A stretch of 64,000 bases of DNA from the NCBI GenBank assembly GCA_003216715.1, contig QCIK01000001.1, positions 168,886 to 232,885 on the forward strand. Reading direction: 5' to 3'. This DNA comes from Prochlorococcus sp. AG-402-L09. Lineage in GTDB: Bacteria; Cyanobacteriota; Cyanobacteriia; PCC-6307; Cyanobiaceae. Shown piece after piece: positions 41,250 through 51,284 of this stretch (position 1 is the first letter of the stretch; every line of letters begins with the position of its first letter). Made by a program: the position numbers and the translations under genes. Below the pieces are notes generated by a model. That model was not told where the DNA came from, did not search any database, and worked only from the letters and a program-made list of their open reading frames with translations.

Positions 41250-42563
41250 TTATTGTCCAATACCAAAGAATGAATTGAATATGAATAATAAACTAAAGAC
41301 TGAGAGGAATGAAATCCCAAACCAGCAAACTGTTTTTAGAACAATTCCGTAACGAAATTGACTTTTTACTAATGAGCTATTCATAGTATCCATAGCCATC
41401 CAGGCAAATAAAGGAGCTGTCAGAAAACTACCGGTCATAGCACCGAAGACATAGTCTTTAACTCCAATTCCTCCAGATTTGGCAATAAGAAGTGCACAAA
41501 GTGATGCAAAAACATGAAAAATGATCCATTTTTTTAGACGTTTTTTTTCACTCAAAGTAGAGCTATTTCCTTTGTCTGAGCGAGCTATCAAACCATGAGC
41601 TGATGAGATGCTCCTTGGATATGCATCTAGACATGTAAGCGTGGTGCTAAACATTGCTGCAAAGGCAGCAGGTACAATGATCCACTTTGCCCAACCACCA
41701 ATGGATTCTGTATACAAGCGGATTAAATTCTGAGCAAAACTAACTCCTGATCCTGTTAGCATTTCATCGCCAGTGCCATACATGGTGTATGCACCAAGAG
41801 TTAGAAAGAAAATTGCAGTAATAACAGTAATGAAATATCCAAGATTGAAATCAAATTCTGCTTCTTTCAATGTAGCGGTATGTTCTGTCTCTTTCGCTCT
41901 TGAAAACATCCATAGTGATGGCCATATACACAGTTCTACCGGACCAGGCATCCAACCCATCAATGGAATTAAAAATCCTAAGTTTGAGAGGGTCCATGGA
42001 GAGGGATTGCTATTTAATAATGAAAGATTGATATCTCCAGCGGGTCCTTTTATAAGTAAAGATATAACAGCAAAAAATGTTAATAATGTAAGCAAAAAAA
42101 CAAGAATCTTGGATATCCTATCAAGTGCTTTATATTGACCTATAAATAATATTAATGAGCATACTATTAATATACCTATCGCTAGATCTAAAGCAGGAAA
42201 GGATGAAAAAATTACTATATTTTTTAAAAGAAGTCCCGTAACAAAACTAACAGCGGAAATAGTAAATGTACCAGTAATTAATCCAACTATTAAATATATA
42301 GGTAAATAAAATTTATTGCGCTTTTGAAATCCCTCTAAAAGCGATAGTCCTGTAACAGCTGTAAATCTTGTACCAACAAGCAAAAATGGATATTTTACTA
42401 AATTTGTTAATAAAATAAGTCCAATAAGCGAAAATCCAAATTTGGCTCCTGCTGTTGTAGATGACATCAGGTGAGATCCTCCTATGCATGCTGCAGCTAA
42501 AAGGATTCCAGGGCCAAGACTTTTTCTATAACCATTGGCTTTACTTGGGACTACTTTTTCCAT
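41250..42563 (-). CDS. NRAMP-superfamily transporter (divergent)
   Basis: GPGILLAAACIGGSHLMSSTTAGAKFGFSLI, GWMPGPVELCIWPSLWM, about 11 hydrophobic segments. Confidence 0.75.
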   Translation of the reverse strand: MEKVVPSKANGYRKSLGPGILLAAACIGGSHLMSSTTAGAKFGFSLIGLILLTNLVKYPFLLVGTRFTAVTGLSLLEGFQKRNKFYLPIYLIVGLITGTFTISAVSFVTGLLLKNIVIFSSFPALDLAIGILIVCSLILFIGQYKALDRISKILVFLLTLLTFFAVISLLIKGPAGDINLSLLNSNPSPWTLSNLGFLIPLMGWMPGPVELCIWPSLWMFSRAKETEHTATLKEAEFDFNLGYFITVITAIFFLTLGAYTMYGTGDEMLTGSGVSFAQNLIRLYTESIGGWAKWIIVPAAFAAMFSTTLTCLDAYPRSISSAHGLIARSDKGNSSTLSEKKRLKKWIIFHVFASLCALLIAKSGGIGVKDYVFGAMTGSFLTAPLFAWMAMDTMNSSLVKSQFRYGIVLKTVCWFGISFLSVFSLLFIFNSFFGIGQ

Positions 42564-42712
42564 ATATTTGAGAAGTTATTTTCATTTTTGCAATAAATAT
42601 AATTTTTTCAATTTAAGTACATAAAGATTATTATTTTACATGTAGTTATCTTTTTATTAAATTAGCTTTTTCTAAGTTCTATTTATTGCCAAGCTTCTAT
42701 ATACTATTGACA

Positions 42713-43228
42713 ATGACTAAATCAGTTAATCTATATTTAGCATCAGGTGTGAGTGAAGGTAAAGGCTTTTGGCTCGTTGATTTTACTGAGGATGATGATA
42801 TTTATAATTCTCTTGGTACTAAATTACTTGAGTGTTATAGGAAAGAGTTATTTGGTCTTGAAGGAGCAATTGAAGTGAAGGAAGCAATTAATACAACATT
42901 AGATATTCTTGCTTTCGATTCGAAATTTGATCGATATAAATTAGACAATTCCAATATAGCTTATTCTTCTGAGATTCCCATTAATCTCATTGAGGATATC
43001 TTTGATCTATGGGCATATAATTATAATAATGAAACCATATGGAAAAAATATATTGGCTTATTGAACTTTAGAAGAAAAATTAAAATAAATAAAATAAATA
43101 ATAATTATATTAATATAGGATTAAAAGGTGATACTTATAATTTTGCTATGAAATTAGATGAATTACTAAGTTTCAAGCCTAGTAATTACGCATTTAAAAA
43201 AGATAGAATTAATGAATTAATGTGGTAA
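42713..43228 (+). CDS. conserved hypothetical protein
   Basis: 171-aa ORF from MTKSVNLYLASGVSEGKGFWLVDF; the track ORF has an upstream ATG at 42686. Confidence 0.55.
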   Translation: MTKSVNLYLASGVSEGKGFWLVDFTEDDDIYNSLGTKLLECYRKELFGLEGAIEVKEAINTTLDILAFDSKFDRYKLDNSNIAYSSEIPINLIEDIFDLWAYNYNNETIWKKYIGLLNFRRKIKINKINNNYINIGLKGDTYNFAMKLDELLSFKPSNYAFKKDRINELMW

Positions 43229-43232
43229 AAAC

Positions 43233-43619
43233 TTAATATCTAGATTGGTAATATATTTCTCTATCTTTTTCAGCTATATTTATTTTTTCCCAAGGGAAAA
43301 TAATCCATTCATTGTCTTTGATGTATTTATAGGTATTCCACCATGTAGGTTGTTTTTTGCTAATCCATACATGAGCTTCTGAACCCTTTATATGCTTTAT
43401 TTTTTCAAGTGTATATCCAGTATCGTAAATATCATCAACTATGAGTGAATTATTTTTAGGTTTGCTTAATAAGGGCAGTTCAAGTGAATGGCTTAGTGCA
43501 ACGGCAAGACATAGCCCACCCCTAGGAAATCCATAAACTCCTTCAAATTTTTTATTTTTGCAACGCGTAGATATTGAATCTATGCATTCATCAAAATCTA
43601 TCCACTTTAATTTTTTCAT
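43233..43619 (-). CDS. phosphoribosyltransferase-fold protein
   Basis: FEGVYGFPRGGLCLAVALSHSLELPL and PRPP loop LIVDDIYDTGYTLEKI. Confidence 0.8.
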   Translation of the reverse strand: MKKLKWIDFDECIDSISTRCKNKKFEGVYGFPRGGLCLAVALSHSLELPLLSKPKNNSLIVDDIYDTGYTLEKIKHIKGSEAHVWISKKQPTWWNTYKYIKDNEWIIFPWEKINIAEKDREIYYQSRY

Positions 43620-43663
43620 TTATAGGTTATTTATATCTATTCTTTACTCTTAAGATATGAATT

Positions 43664-43783
43664 CTAAAACTTCCTAGATAAACTGTAATAGCCCATAAAG
43701 CCACCTATAGTTATTATTCCAGCTATTGGAGCTGATAGATTTAATGGCGTAGCCCATTCATGGACCATCAAGGAAGCCAACAT
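43664..43783 (-). CDS. 39-aa small TM ORF candidate
   Basis: MLASLMVHEWATPLNLSAPIAGIITIGGFMGYYSLSRKF; not in track. Confidence 0.4.
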   Translation of the reverse strand: MLASLMVHEWATPLNLSAPIAGIITIGGFMGYYSLSRKF

Positions 43784-43941
43784 AATTAAGAATTAATAGA
43801 TAAATATTAAATTACTACACATAATATTGTTTTGATATTTTAGTTTGCAATAATTCACAACTCCATTCTTTTGTTGATAAATTTTTTTATTTTAAATGTA
43901 TTTATTTTATAAATGTATTAGTTGTTATTTGATTTCATCTA

Positions 43942-44106
43942 TTAATCATTTTTTTTATTGTTTTCGAAAATATTGGCTACTTGTGCGTATATTTTTCCAA
44001 ACAACCATGAAATAGCAATTAGGCCAAAAATACCTAAAATTATTGTTACTGCTGATATACCGGCATCATTTGGACCATAATTTATCGCTGGGTCAAATCC
44101 TTCCAC
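43942..44106 (-). CDS. 54-aa small TM ORF candidate (GTG start)
   Basis: VEGFDPAINYGPNDAGISAVTIILGIFGLIAISWLFGKIYAQVANIFENNKKND; not in track. Confidence 0.5.
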   Translation of the reverse strand: MEGFDPAINYGPNDAGISAVTIILGIFGLIAISWLFGKIYAQVANIFENNKKND

Positions 44107-44240
44107 GATGATTTTAATTCATTTTCTCCATATTAATATTTTTTTGATTAAATATCTTAATTTTAACTTTTTTGAAATCTGAATATATCAAATTCGCTTA
44201 TAGTGAATTATGTATAATAAATATTATCTAAAATATATTT

Positions 44241-44528
44241 ATGAAGTGGGAATATCATGTAGTACATCTAAACGTAGATGATTCATCAAGTAAACATGAA
44301 GAAGCAAGCAATCCTGAGGCAGCAAGTGAAAAACTCAAAGGTTCACTGAGTCCAGATTTTCTTAAAGATCAATTTCCCGAACAATATCAGGAAAATGAAG
44401 GTTCCGAGCATCCTGCTATTCAACTAAGTAAGTTTCTAAATAAAAAGGGACTCGAGAGATGGGAACTTTCAGAAACAATTAAAATTGGAAAAATGTTATT
44501 TCTTATAATGAAACGACAAGTCGATTAG
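44241..44528 (+). CDS. conserved hypothetical (DUF4177-like)
   Basis: MKWEYHVVHLNVDD...LNKKGLERWELSETIKIGKMLFLIMKR. Confidence 0.55.
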   Translation: MKWEYHVVHLNVDDSSSKHEEASNPEAASEKLKGSLSPDFLKDQFPEQYQENEGSEHPAIQLSKFLNKKGLERWELSETIKIGKMLFLIMKRQVD

Positions 44529-44532
44529 TAGT

Positions 44533-44931
44533 TCAAAAAATATCTTTTATTGTAAATATTAACCAGTTAATTAGATTCATTGGATTTGCTATCGTTTTAA
44601 TATTCCTATTTCCATTTATCTCGTAACCCACTTTATATTTTCCTAGTATAAGATCACTATTTTGGTGATTAGAATATTTATTCGTCTCTTCCAAACTATA
44701 TTCTTTTCTCGTTTGTTCATTTAATTCGGTGTTGAAAATCCAAATTTTTAGATTATCTTCAGTCATTAATACATATCCAATACCCATCCCATCTGTCATT
44801 TTATAATCAACAACTTCTCCATTTATCATTTGAGGTAAGTCATCCAATAATTTGTCTGGTAGTAGATTTTCTATTTTCGACTTATCAACTTTTATTTTTG
44901 ACCCAATTGGTATTAGTGGATTTACTTCCAT
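44533..44931 (-). CDS. DUF2862 (PetP-like) domain protein with C-terminal hydrophobic extension
   Basis: IGSKIKVDK...INGEVVDYKMTDGMGIGYVLMTEDNLKIWIFNTEL. Confidence 0.6.
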   Translation of the reverse strand: MEVNPLIPIGSKIKVDKSKIENLLPDKLLDDLPQMINGEVVDYKMTDGMGIGYVLMTEDNLKIWIFNTELNEQTRKEYSLEETNKYSNHQNSDLILGKYKVGYEINGNRNIKTIANPMNLINWLIFTIKDIF

Positions 44932-45055
44932 TATGATTAACTTTAGATTTTACTAAATTAACATATTTTTCGAATCAATGAATTAGCTATCCACCTACTA
45001 ATAATTCCTTTATGTGTTGGAAAGCCTATTTTTGTTTTTTCTTAATTTAATGACT

Positions 45056-45292
45056 TTAAAAACCCTTGCTTTCGCTTTTGTCTACCTTTTTACCGTTTTC
45101 CGCTCCTTCTTCTTTTAAATAATTTATTTTTATATAGTTTATTCCAATTATCGTTAGTCTTACAAATACAAATGCCGTAGCTATAAATCCTATTAATATA
45201 AAAGTTGATAAGAGCGCAGATCCTAAATCTATTTCAGATAATTTGATCATGTTAATAATCTCTACTAATTTATTTAATCTTTTATAAAACAA
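45056..45292 (-). CDS. small TM hypothetical protein
   Basis: IDLGSALLSTFILIGFIATAFVFVRLTIIGINYI; MIKLSEIDL is a possible internal start. Confidence 0.5.
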   Translation of the reverse strand: MFYKRLNKLVEIINMIKLSEIDLGSALLSTFILIGFIATAFVFVRLTIIGINYIKINYLKEEGAENGKKVDKSESKGF

Positions 45293-45405
45293 ATTTTAAT
45301 TCAAGTTGAGATTCTAAATAAATTTTAATTTATATTGGTTACAAGACATCCGTAGAAAAATTTCTGAAATGGATGCATAACTGAAATAGGAATATAAATT
45401 GAAAA

Positions 45406-45615
45406 ATGAATCAAACTCAATTTAAAATCCCACTCTCAAGCTTAAGGCCTTACACCGTTCATTATAGGAACTGTGACAATCAACGTCTTGAGAATTGCTT
45501 TTATGCATGTGATGCATATGAAGCAAGATTACTTGCAATGGAATTTAATAGATATATTCATGAGCACCCAAATTGCATTGACCTTATTAGAAGGGAAATG
45601 ATTAAGAATATTTAG
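45406..45615 (+). CDS. conserved small hypothetical protein
   Basis: 69 aa: PLSSLRPYTVHYRNCDNQRLENCFYACDAYEARLLAMEFNRYIHEHPNCIDLIRREM. Confidence 0.6.
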   Translation: MNQTQFKIPLSSLRPYTVHYRNCDNQRLENCFYACDAYEARLLAMEFNRYIHEHPNCIDLIRREMIKNI

Positions 45616-45665
45616 ATCAATTGATTAGAGATGTTTTTTGTATAAAATATATCATTTAGATTTAT

Positions 45666-46439
45666 ATGATAAATAATGATATTATTTATCAAATCCTTTT
45701 GGGGTTTATATCATTTTTTTCTAATTTCATTTCTGCCTTATCTGGAGGAGGCGCAGGCTTAATACAACTTCCAGCTCTATTGTTTTTTGGATTACCTTTT
45801 TCAAAAGCTTTGGCAACTCATAAAGTTGCTAGTGTTGCGCTAGGTATTGGTGCTTCAGTCCCACACTTAAAGAAAGATAGCATACAATTAAAATACGCTT
45901 TTTTGATATTAATTTCGGGTATACCTGGGGTTTTATTAGGTGCCTATACTTCATCCATTTTACCTAATAATTTTTCTACTACATTATTAGGTTGTTTGAC
46001 TTTGTTTCTTAGCTTTTACTCCATAAAGCATAGAAATCTTGGTAGTTCAAATCAAAAAATTCGAATCAGTAGGTTAAGAATACTAATTGGTTCATTCGGT
46101 CTTTTTGTAATTGGTTTCCTTAATGGATATCTTTCTTCTGGTACAGGACTATTTGTGACGATTTGGATGATAACAGTATTTGATTTATCTTTTTCTTTGT
46201 CCGTTGCTTATACCTTGATTTTTGTTGGGATTTTTTGGAATGGTATCGGCGCACTTTCTTTGGGATTGACCGGAAATATTATTTGGAGTTATATACCTGT
46301 CTTGATTTTAGGTTCACTTTTAGGTGGCTATTTTGGAGCTTATTTTTCAATAATTAAAGGGTCAAAATTTATTAAAGTTGTTTTTGAATTAGTTTCTTTT
46401 TCTGTTGGATTTTCATTACTAATCAAAGCATTTTTTTGA
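45666..46439 (+). CDS. TauE/SafE-family sulfite exporter-like permease
   Basis: LSGGGAGLIQLPALLFFGLPFSKALATHKVASVALGIGAS and polytopic profile. Confidence 0.85.
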   Translation: MINNDIIYQILLGFISFFSNFISALSGGGAGLIQLPALLFFGLPFSKALATHKVASVALGIGASVPHLKKDSIQLKYAFLILISGIPGVLLGAYTSSILPNNFSTTLLGCLTLFLSFYSIKHRNLGSSNQKIRISRLRILIGSFGLFVIGFLNGYLSSGTGLFVTIWMITVFDLSFSLSVAYTLIFVGIFWNGIGALSLGLTGNIIWSYIPVLILGSLLGGYFGAYFSIIKGSKFIKVVFELVSFSVGFSLLIKAFF

Positions 46440-46461
46440 GTATTTATTTGTGATTAGTTTT

Positions 46462-47649
46462 TCATACGCATCCAGCCTTTTCTAAATCATCTTGCAATTT
46501 ACCCTCGCAGTCTAAAACCCTTGCCCAGCATGGTAATTGCTGCTTTACAGGTGATTCAAGGAATTTGTTTATTGCGGGTCTTAATAGTTTTCCAAAAGTA
46601 TGAACTGCTAGTTCTTCTTTGTGTCGACTGTAGGGCAATTGATTAACGGAGGAATCCAAACTAAATTGTTTAACTCTGTCTTCTCCTGCTCTTCTGTATA
46701 AAACCTCTAAGTTTGCTAATTGGGAACTTGTAAGTGTTCTTGCTTCGTGTTCCATTAATCCTCTTAAGACACTGGAAAGAATTTCTGTAGACATTTTTTG
46801 GAGGCCTTCATTAGCCTTTGAACCTATTTCTTTGTGCTTATGGTCAAAAATCCCCAGATCCACTTGTGCGATTCTTGATATTCTTACGTTCTTATAAACC
46901 TCTGAAAGAAGCCCTATCTCTAATCCCCAGTCACATGGAATTCTTAAATTCATTGCTAAGTCTGAAGTAAAAGCAAACTCTCCAGCTAATGGATACCTAA
47001 AATCCTGTAAGTATTGGAGGAATGGAGCATTCCCCATCAATTGTTCCAAACTTGAAAGGAGTGGACCAACAAATAATCGAGTAGCTCTACCTTGAAGTGC
47101 ATTTGTCTCAAGAGATAGACGGCTGTAAAAAGCTTTTACATAAGAAATCCCATTTGATTTTTCTAGTAAAGGTCCCAACATTCTTGCTGGATAATTAGAG
47201 TTGAATGTTTTGATATCAGCATCGAAAAGTGCTACGACTTCAGAACTTTTTGTAGCCACGCCAACTCCTTGCCAGACAGCCCATCCTTTTCCAGGAACAC
47301 CTAATAGATCTAATCCATTCTTTTCTTGGTCTTTTAGTAATTCAATTACTATTGGACTATTAGTCCATTGGACGTGAACTGGATATGGCATTTCTTTAAA
47401 GAAATCTTTTGCTTTCACCACCTCGTCGCGATTACTTGCGGATAGTGCTATGACTAGTTGGTTTAAATTTTTTAATTCTTTTAAAGTAGTTCTTATAAGT
47501 TTTAAGGCGGGCCTACTGAACTCATCGAATAGGCATGGAATAAGTATTGATGTTGGCCGTTTTAAGAGGTCTTTGTTTAATTGAGATACTGGATCTTTTG
47601 CTAGTCCGTACTCATGAATAGTTGTAATTAAGCCCTGCTGAAAGTCCAT
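46462..47649 (-). CDS. gpgS: glucosyl-3-phosphoglycerate synthase
   Basis: PTSILIPCLFDEFSRPALKLI, GKGWAVWQGVGVATKSSEVVALFDADIKTF, PLAGEFAFTSDLAMNLRIPCDWGLEIGLL. Confidence 0.9.
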   Translation of the reverse strand: MDFQQGLITTIHEYGLAKDPVSQLNKDLLKRPTSILIPCLFDEFSRPALKLIRTTLKELKNLNQLVIALSASNRDEVVKAKDFFKEMPYPVHVQWTNSPIVIELLKDQEKNGLDLLGVPGKGWAVWQGVGVATKSSEVVALFDADIKTFNSNYPARMLGPLLEKSNGISYVKAFYSRLSLETNALQGRATRLFVGPLLSSLEQLMGNAPFLQYLQDFRYPLAGEFAFTSDLAMNLRIPCDWGLEIGLLSEVYKNVRISRIAQVDLGIFDHKHKEIGSKANEGLQKMSTEILSSVLRGLMEHEARTLTSSQLANLEVLYRRAGEDRVKQFSLDSSVNQLPYSRHKEELAVHTFGKLLRPAINKFLESPVKQQLPCWARVLDCEGKLQDDLEKAGCV

Positions 47650-47720
47650 TCAAGAAAAAAGTTTTACAGATTCAAGGTGGGAGCTACGATGAGGTAGAGA
47701 AGATTGTTTTCCTTTAAAGA

Positions 47721-49472
47721 GTGTCTGAGTTGGATAGTGAATTAGATGAGCTGAGATTGTCTCTCAGAGAAATTTATCCTGAGCACTCTGAACAAGAAAT
47801 CAATTCAGTGTGGTCACAATTGTTGCAGATTCTCGATCCATTTCGTGTTGTTGAGGACATAAACGTAGTGGATCGAGGATCTATTTGGGATTCTTCAAGT
47901 GTTGTTTTGATTACTTACCCAGATTCAATTTATAGGAAAGATGAATCAACTTTAAAAACATTAACTGAATTCGTAAAAAATAGATTAAGCGGCCTTTCTT
48001 CAGTCATACATGTTTTACCATTTCTACCTTCTACAAGTGATGGAGGATTCGCTGTCTCTAATCATGAGAAGATTGAAGATAAATTTGGTAACTGGAATGA
48101 TTTAAAGGATTTATCTAGTAAGCATAAAATAATGGCAGATCTTGTTTTAAATCATGTCTCTTCTTCTCATCCATGGGTTCATCAATTTATAAAATCAGAG
48201 GATCCTGGAAAGTCTTACATTGTTTCTCCTTCTGAGACTGATATATGGGAGAAAGTTATAAGACCCAGAAATTCATCTCTTTTCACTAATATCAATACTA
48301 ACCAAGGCTTTAAGAACGTTTGGACAACATTTGGGCCAGATCAGATTGACGTTGATTGGAAGAATCCACATATACTTTTAGAGTTTTTGAAATTATTGGT
48401 TACTTATGTAAATAATGGAGCTGAATGGATTCGACTTGACGCAATTGCATTTATTTGGAAAGAACAAAATACGACTTGTTTACATTTAGCCCCCGTACAT
48501 TTAATAGTTAAGCTTTTAAACAAATGCTTAAAGATTATCAAACCTACAGCTGTATTAATCACTGAGACTAATGTTCCAGAGAAAGAAAATCTTTCTTATC
48601 TGATTGAAGGGGATGAGGCAAATCTTGCTTACAACTTTACTCTACCTCCTTTATTATTAGAAGCTATTTATACCGGTAAAACAGATTTATTGAATTATTG
48701 GCTATCTAATTGGAATGATTTGCCAAGGTATACATCTCTTCTTAATTTTACTTCTTCACATGATGGTATCGGATTAAGAGCATTAGAAGGGATTATGGAT
48801 GAACAAAGAGTCCATAATCTCTTGGTTGAATCTGAGAAGCGAGGAGGATTAGTTAGTCATCGACGCCTTTCAAATGGGGAAGATCAACCATATGAATTAA
48901 ACATAAGTTGGTGGAGTGCTATGTCTGATGATGGATCTGATTCTTCCTTATTTCAATTTGATAGGTTTTTGCTCAGTCAGGTGTTCACTTTATCTTTAAA
49001 AGGAGTTCCAGCTTTTTATCTTCCATCTATATTAGCTTCTCCTAATGATCTTGACTCTTTTAGAAAAACAGGGCAAAGAAGAGATTTAAATCGAGAAAAA
49101 TTCGAAGCCAGCTCTTTACTCGAGGTGCTTAAGAACTTTGATTCCCCTGCTAGTAAAAATATTTCATACCTTACTCATATAGTTAAAGTTAGATCAAGAC
49201 TTAGGGCCTTTCATCCCGAGGCGAGTATGAAATGTATCTCTACTAATATTGATAATTGTTTAATTATTCAAAGAGGTTTGGGCGAGGAAAGTATTTATAT
49301 TTTTTGTAATATGTCTAATAAATACTTAGATATCTCACCATTAAATGAACTTGATTTATCCGAAGCATGTTCAAATAAACGTTTACTTGATAATATTTCA
49401 GGTTCTTATTTTAATACTGATATGTTTAAACTTAATCCCTATCAGGTAGTGTGGTTCTCTATAACTGATTAG
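47721..49472 (+). CDS. GH13 sucrose phosphorylase-family protein, probable glucosylglycerate phosphorylase (GTG start)
   Basis: VIHVLPFLPSTSDGGFAVSNH, DLVLNHVSSSHPW, EWIRLDAIAFIWKE, LITETNVP, NFTSSHDGIGLRALEG. Confidence 0.85.
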   Translation: MSELDSELDELRLSLREIYPEHSEQEINSVWSQLLQILDPFRVVEDINVVDRGSIWDSSSVVLITYPDSIYRKDESTLKTLTEFVKNRLSGLSSVIHVLPFLPSTSDGGFAVSNHEKIEDKFGNWNDLKDLSSKHKIMADLVLNHVSSSHPWVHQFIKSEDPGKSYIVSPSETDIWEKVIRPRNSSLFTNINTNQGFKNVWTTFGPDQIDVDWKNPHILLEFLKLLVTYVNNGAEWIRLDAIAFIWKEQNTTCLHLAPVHLIVKLLNKCLKIIKPTAVLITETNVPEKENLSYLIEGDEANLAYNFTLPPLLLEAIYTGKTDLLNYWLSNWNDLPRYTSLLNFTSSHDGIGLRALEGIMDEQRVHNLLVESEKRGGLVSHRRLSNGEDQPYELNISWWSAMSDDGSDSSLFQFDRFLLSQVFTLSLKGVPAFYLPSILASPNDLDSFRKTGQRRDLNREKFEASSLLEVLKNFDSPASKNISYLTHIVKVRSRLRAFHPEASMKCISTNIDNCLIIQRGLGEESIYIFCNMSNKYLDISPLNELDLSEACSNKRLLDNISGSYFNTDMFKLNPYQVVWFSITD

Positions 49473-49476
49473 TCTT

Positions 49477-50277
49477 ATGAAAAATATTTCTAGATATTGG
49501 ATAGTTACAGATCTTGATGGAACATTAATGGACGAGAAATACGATATTTCGCCTGCAAAGAAAACATTGAATAAGCTGTCCGAGATGGATATTCCTGTAA
49601 TACCTTGTACAAGTAAAACAGCTTCTGAGGTTAGATATTTTAGAAATGAGAATGGATTATCAGATCCATTTATTGTAGAGAATGGCGCGGCTATTTATGG
49701 GAATCATGAAAATAATTCTTCTGAATGGGAGTTGATCTTAGGTAAAAGTTATAAGGAATTGAGAATTATCTTGACTAATATATCTAAAGAGGTTAACTAC
49801 CAATTAATCCCTTTGAATGATTTAAGTCAAAATCAAATATATGAACTTACTGGTTTATCTGGTCAGTCTATTAACAGAGCGTTAGATAGGCATTGGAGTG
49901 TTCCATTTTTGAATCCTCCTGATGATATTTTTGAGAATGTAAAGCTTGTGTGTAAATCTTACAATGTTCATGTTTTCAAGGGAAATCGTATGAGTCATTT
50001 GCTCTCTAATGAAAGTCATAAAGGTCAAGCAGTTAATAAATTAAAAATTCATTTGCAGAACCAAGATGTAAAGATTATTGCACTTGGTGATTCCCAAAAT
50101 GATCTTCCTTTGCTTGAATATGCTGATATACCTATTGTTATTCCTGGCAAGAATGGTCCAAACAAGTATTTAATAAATGGCATCGATAAAGGTTCTTTTA
50201 AATTAGCCAATGCGCCTCATGCAGAGGGGTGGTCAAAGAGTGTTGAAGATATTATTAATAGTTTTAAGGATTTATAA
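49477..50277 (+). CDS. gpgP: HAD phosphatase, mannosyl/glucosyl-3-phosphoglycerate phosphatase
   Basis: WIVTDLDGTLMDEKYD, VENGAAIYG, KGQAVNKL, ALGDSQNDLPLLEYADIPIVI. Confidence 0.88.
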   Translation: MKNISRYWIVTDLDGTLMDEKYDISPAKKTLNKLSEMDIPVIPCTSKTASEVRYFRNENGLSDPFIVENGAAIYGNHENNSSEWELILGKSYKELRIILTNISKEVNYQLIPLNDLSQNQIYELTGLSGQSINRALDRHWSVPFLNPPDDIFENVKLVCKSYNVHVFKGNRMSHLLSNESHKGQAVNKLKIHLQNQDVKIIALGDSQNDLPLLEYADIPIVIPGKNGPNKYLINGIDKGSFKLANAPHAEGWSKSVEDIINSFKDL

Positions 50278-51284
50278 TGTATAAAGATATTAACTATGAT
50301 TTTAATGATCTTTTTCCAAAGAAGATAAGGGATGAATTCCTTTTTCCAATTGATTCTTATAGATTATTCCTTAAAGGTTTGTCAATTAATCCTTCACTAT
50401 TTTTTCACAAATGGTCTAATGTTAATACGCAATCTATCATTGATAAATATTGGAAACCAAATACTAAATCAGATTGGAAATGGTCATTAACATTTCCATT
50501 CTTTTCCCTTTTAGAAAATTATATTAATGCTGTTAATAATCCAATAATAATAGGGTTTTCAGGTCTCCCTGGTTCAGGAAAGTCTACTTTAGGTTTTTGG
50601 ATTGATAGTGTTGCAAGAGAACTATTTTTAGATATTAGAGTTATATCTTTGGATGATTTTTATTTGCCTGGTCAAGAAATGGATATTGCAATGGATGGTA
50701 ATCCATGGAATGTACCTAGAGGTTTTCCAGGGAGTCATTCTTTAGACTTGTTGAATCATTCATTAGATACTTTCTTGAAAACTGGTATTTTAACTTGCCC
50801 TACTTTTGATAAGTCTTTAAGAGATGGGAAAGGAGATAGATCAGGGTGGTGTGAATCTAAACCTAAGGTTTTAATTTTGGAGGGATGGTTTGTAGGCTGT
50901 GAACCCTCATCAGATTTATATAGAACAGACGACTTGGCTGAAGATGAATTTAATTTGTCATTGAGTCAAAGTGAAAAAGACTATAGAATTTTGGTTCAAG
51001 AATCACTGATTGAATATAGTAAAATTTGGAAAAAATTTGATAAGATTTGGCATCTTAAATCTACTCAATTTAATAATACAATTCTGTGGAAATCACAACA
51101 AGAAGATGAAATGATTAAATTAAAAGGATCGGGTTTGAAAGGCAATAATTTAACTAATTTTATTCGAATGATTCAAACCTCTGTTCCACAGAAATCTTTG
51201 TCATTCATTAATTCAGATACGACAGTCGAAATTAATCAAGATCGTAGGATTAAATCCCTTAAAACTATTGATTACAATTTTTGA
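50277..51284 (+). CDS. glycerate kinase (D-glycerate 3-kinase-like P-loop kinase)
   Basis: IIGFSGLPGSGKSTLGFWI, ISLDDFYLPGQEM, GNPWNVPRGFPGSHSLDLL, LILEGWFVG. Confidence 0.85.
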   Translation: MYKDINYDFNDLFPKKIRDEFLFPIDSYRLFLKGLSINPSLFFHKWSNVNTQSIIDKYWKPNTKSDWKWSLTFPFFSLLENYINAVNNPIIIGFSGLPGSGKSTLGFWIDSVARELFLDIRVISLDDFYLPGQEMDIAMDGNPWNVPRGFPGSHSLDLLNHSLDTFLKTGILTCPTFDKSLRDGKGDRSGWCESKPKVLILEGWFVGCEPSSDLYRTDDLAEDEFNLSLSQSEKDYRILVQESLIEYSKIWKKFDKIWHLKSTQFNNTILWKSQQEDEMIKLKGSGLKGNNLTNFIRMIQTSVPQKSLSFINSDTTVEINQDRRIKSLKTIDYNF

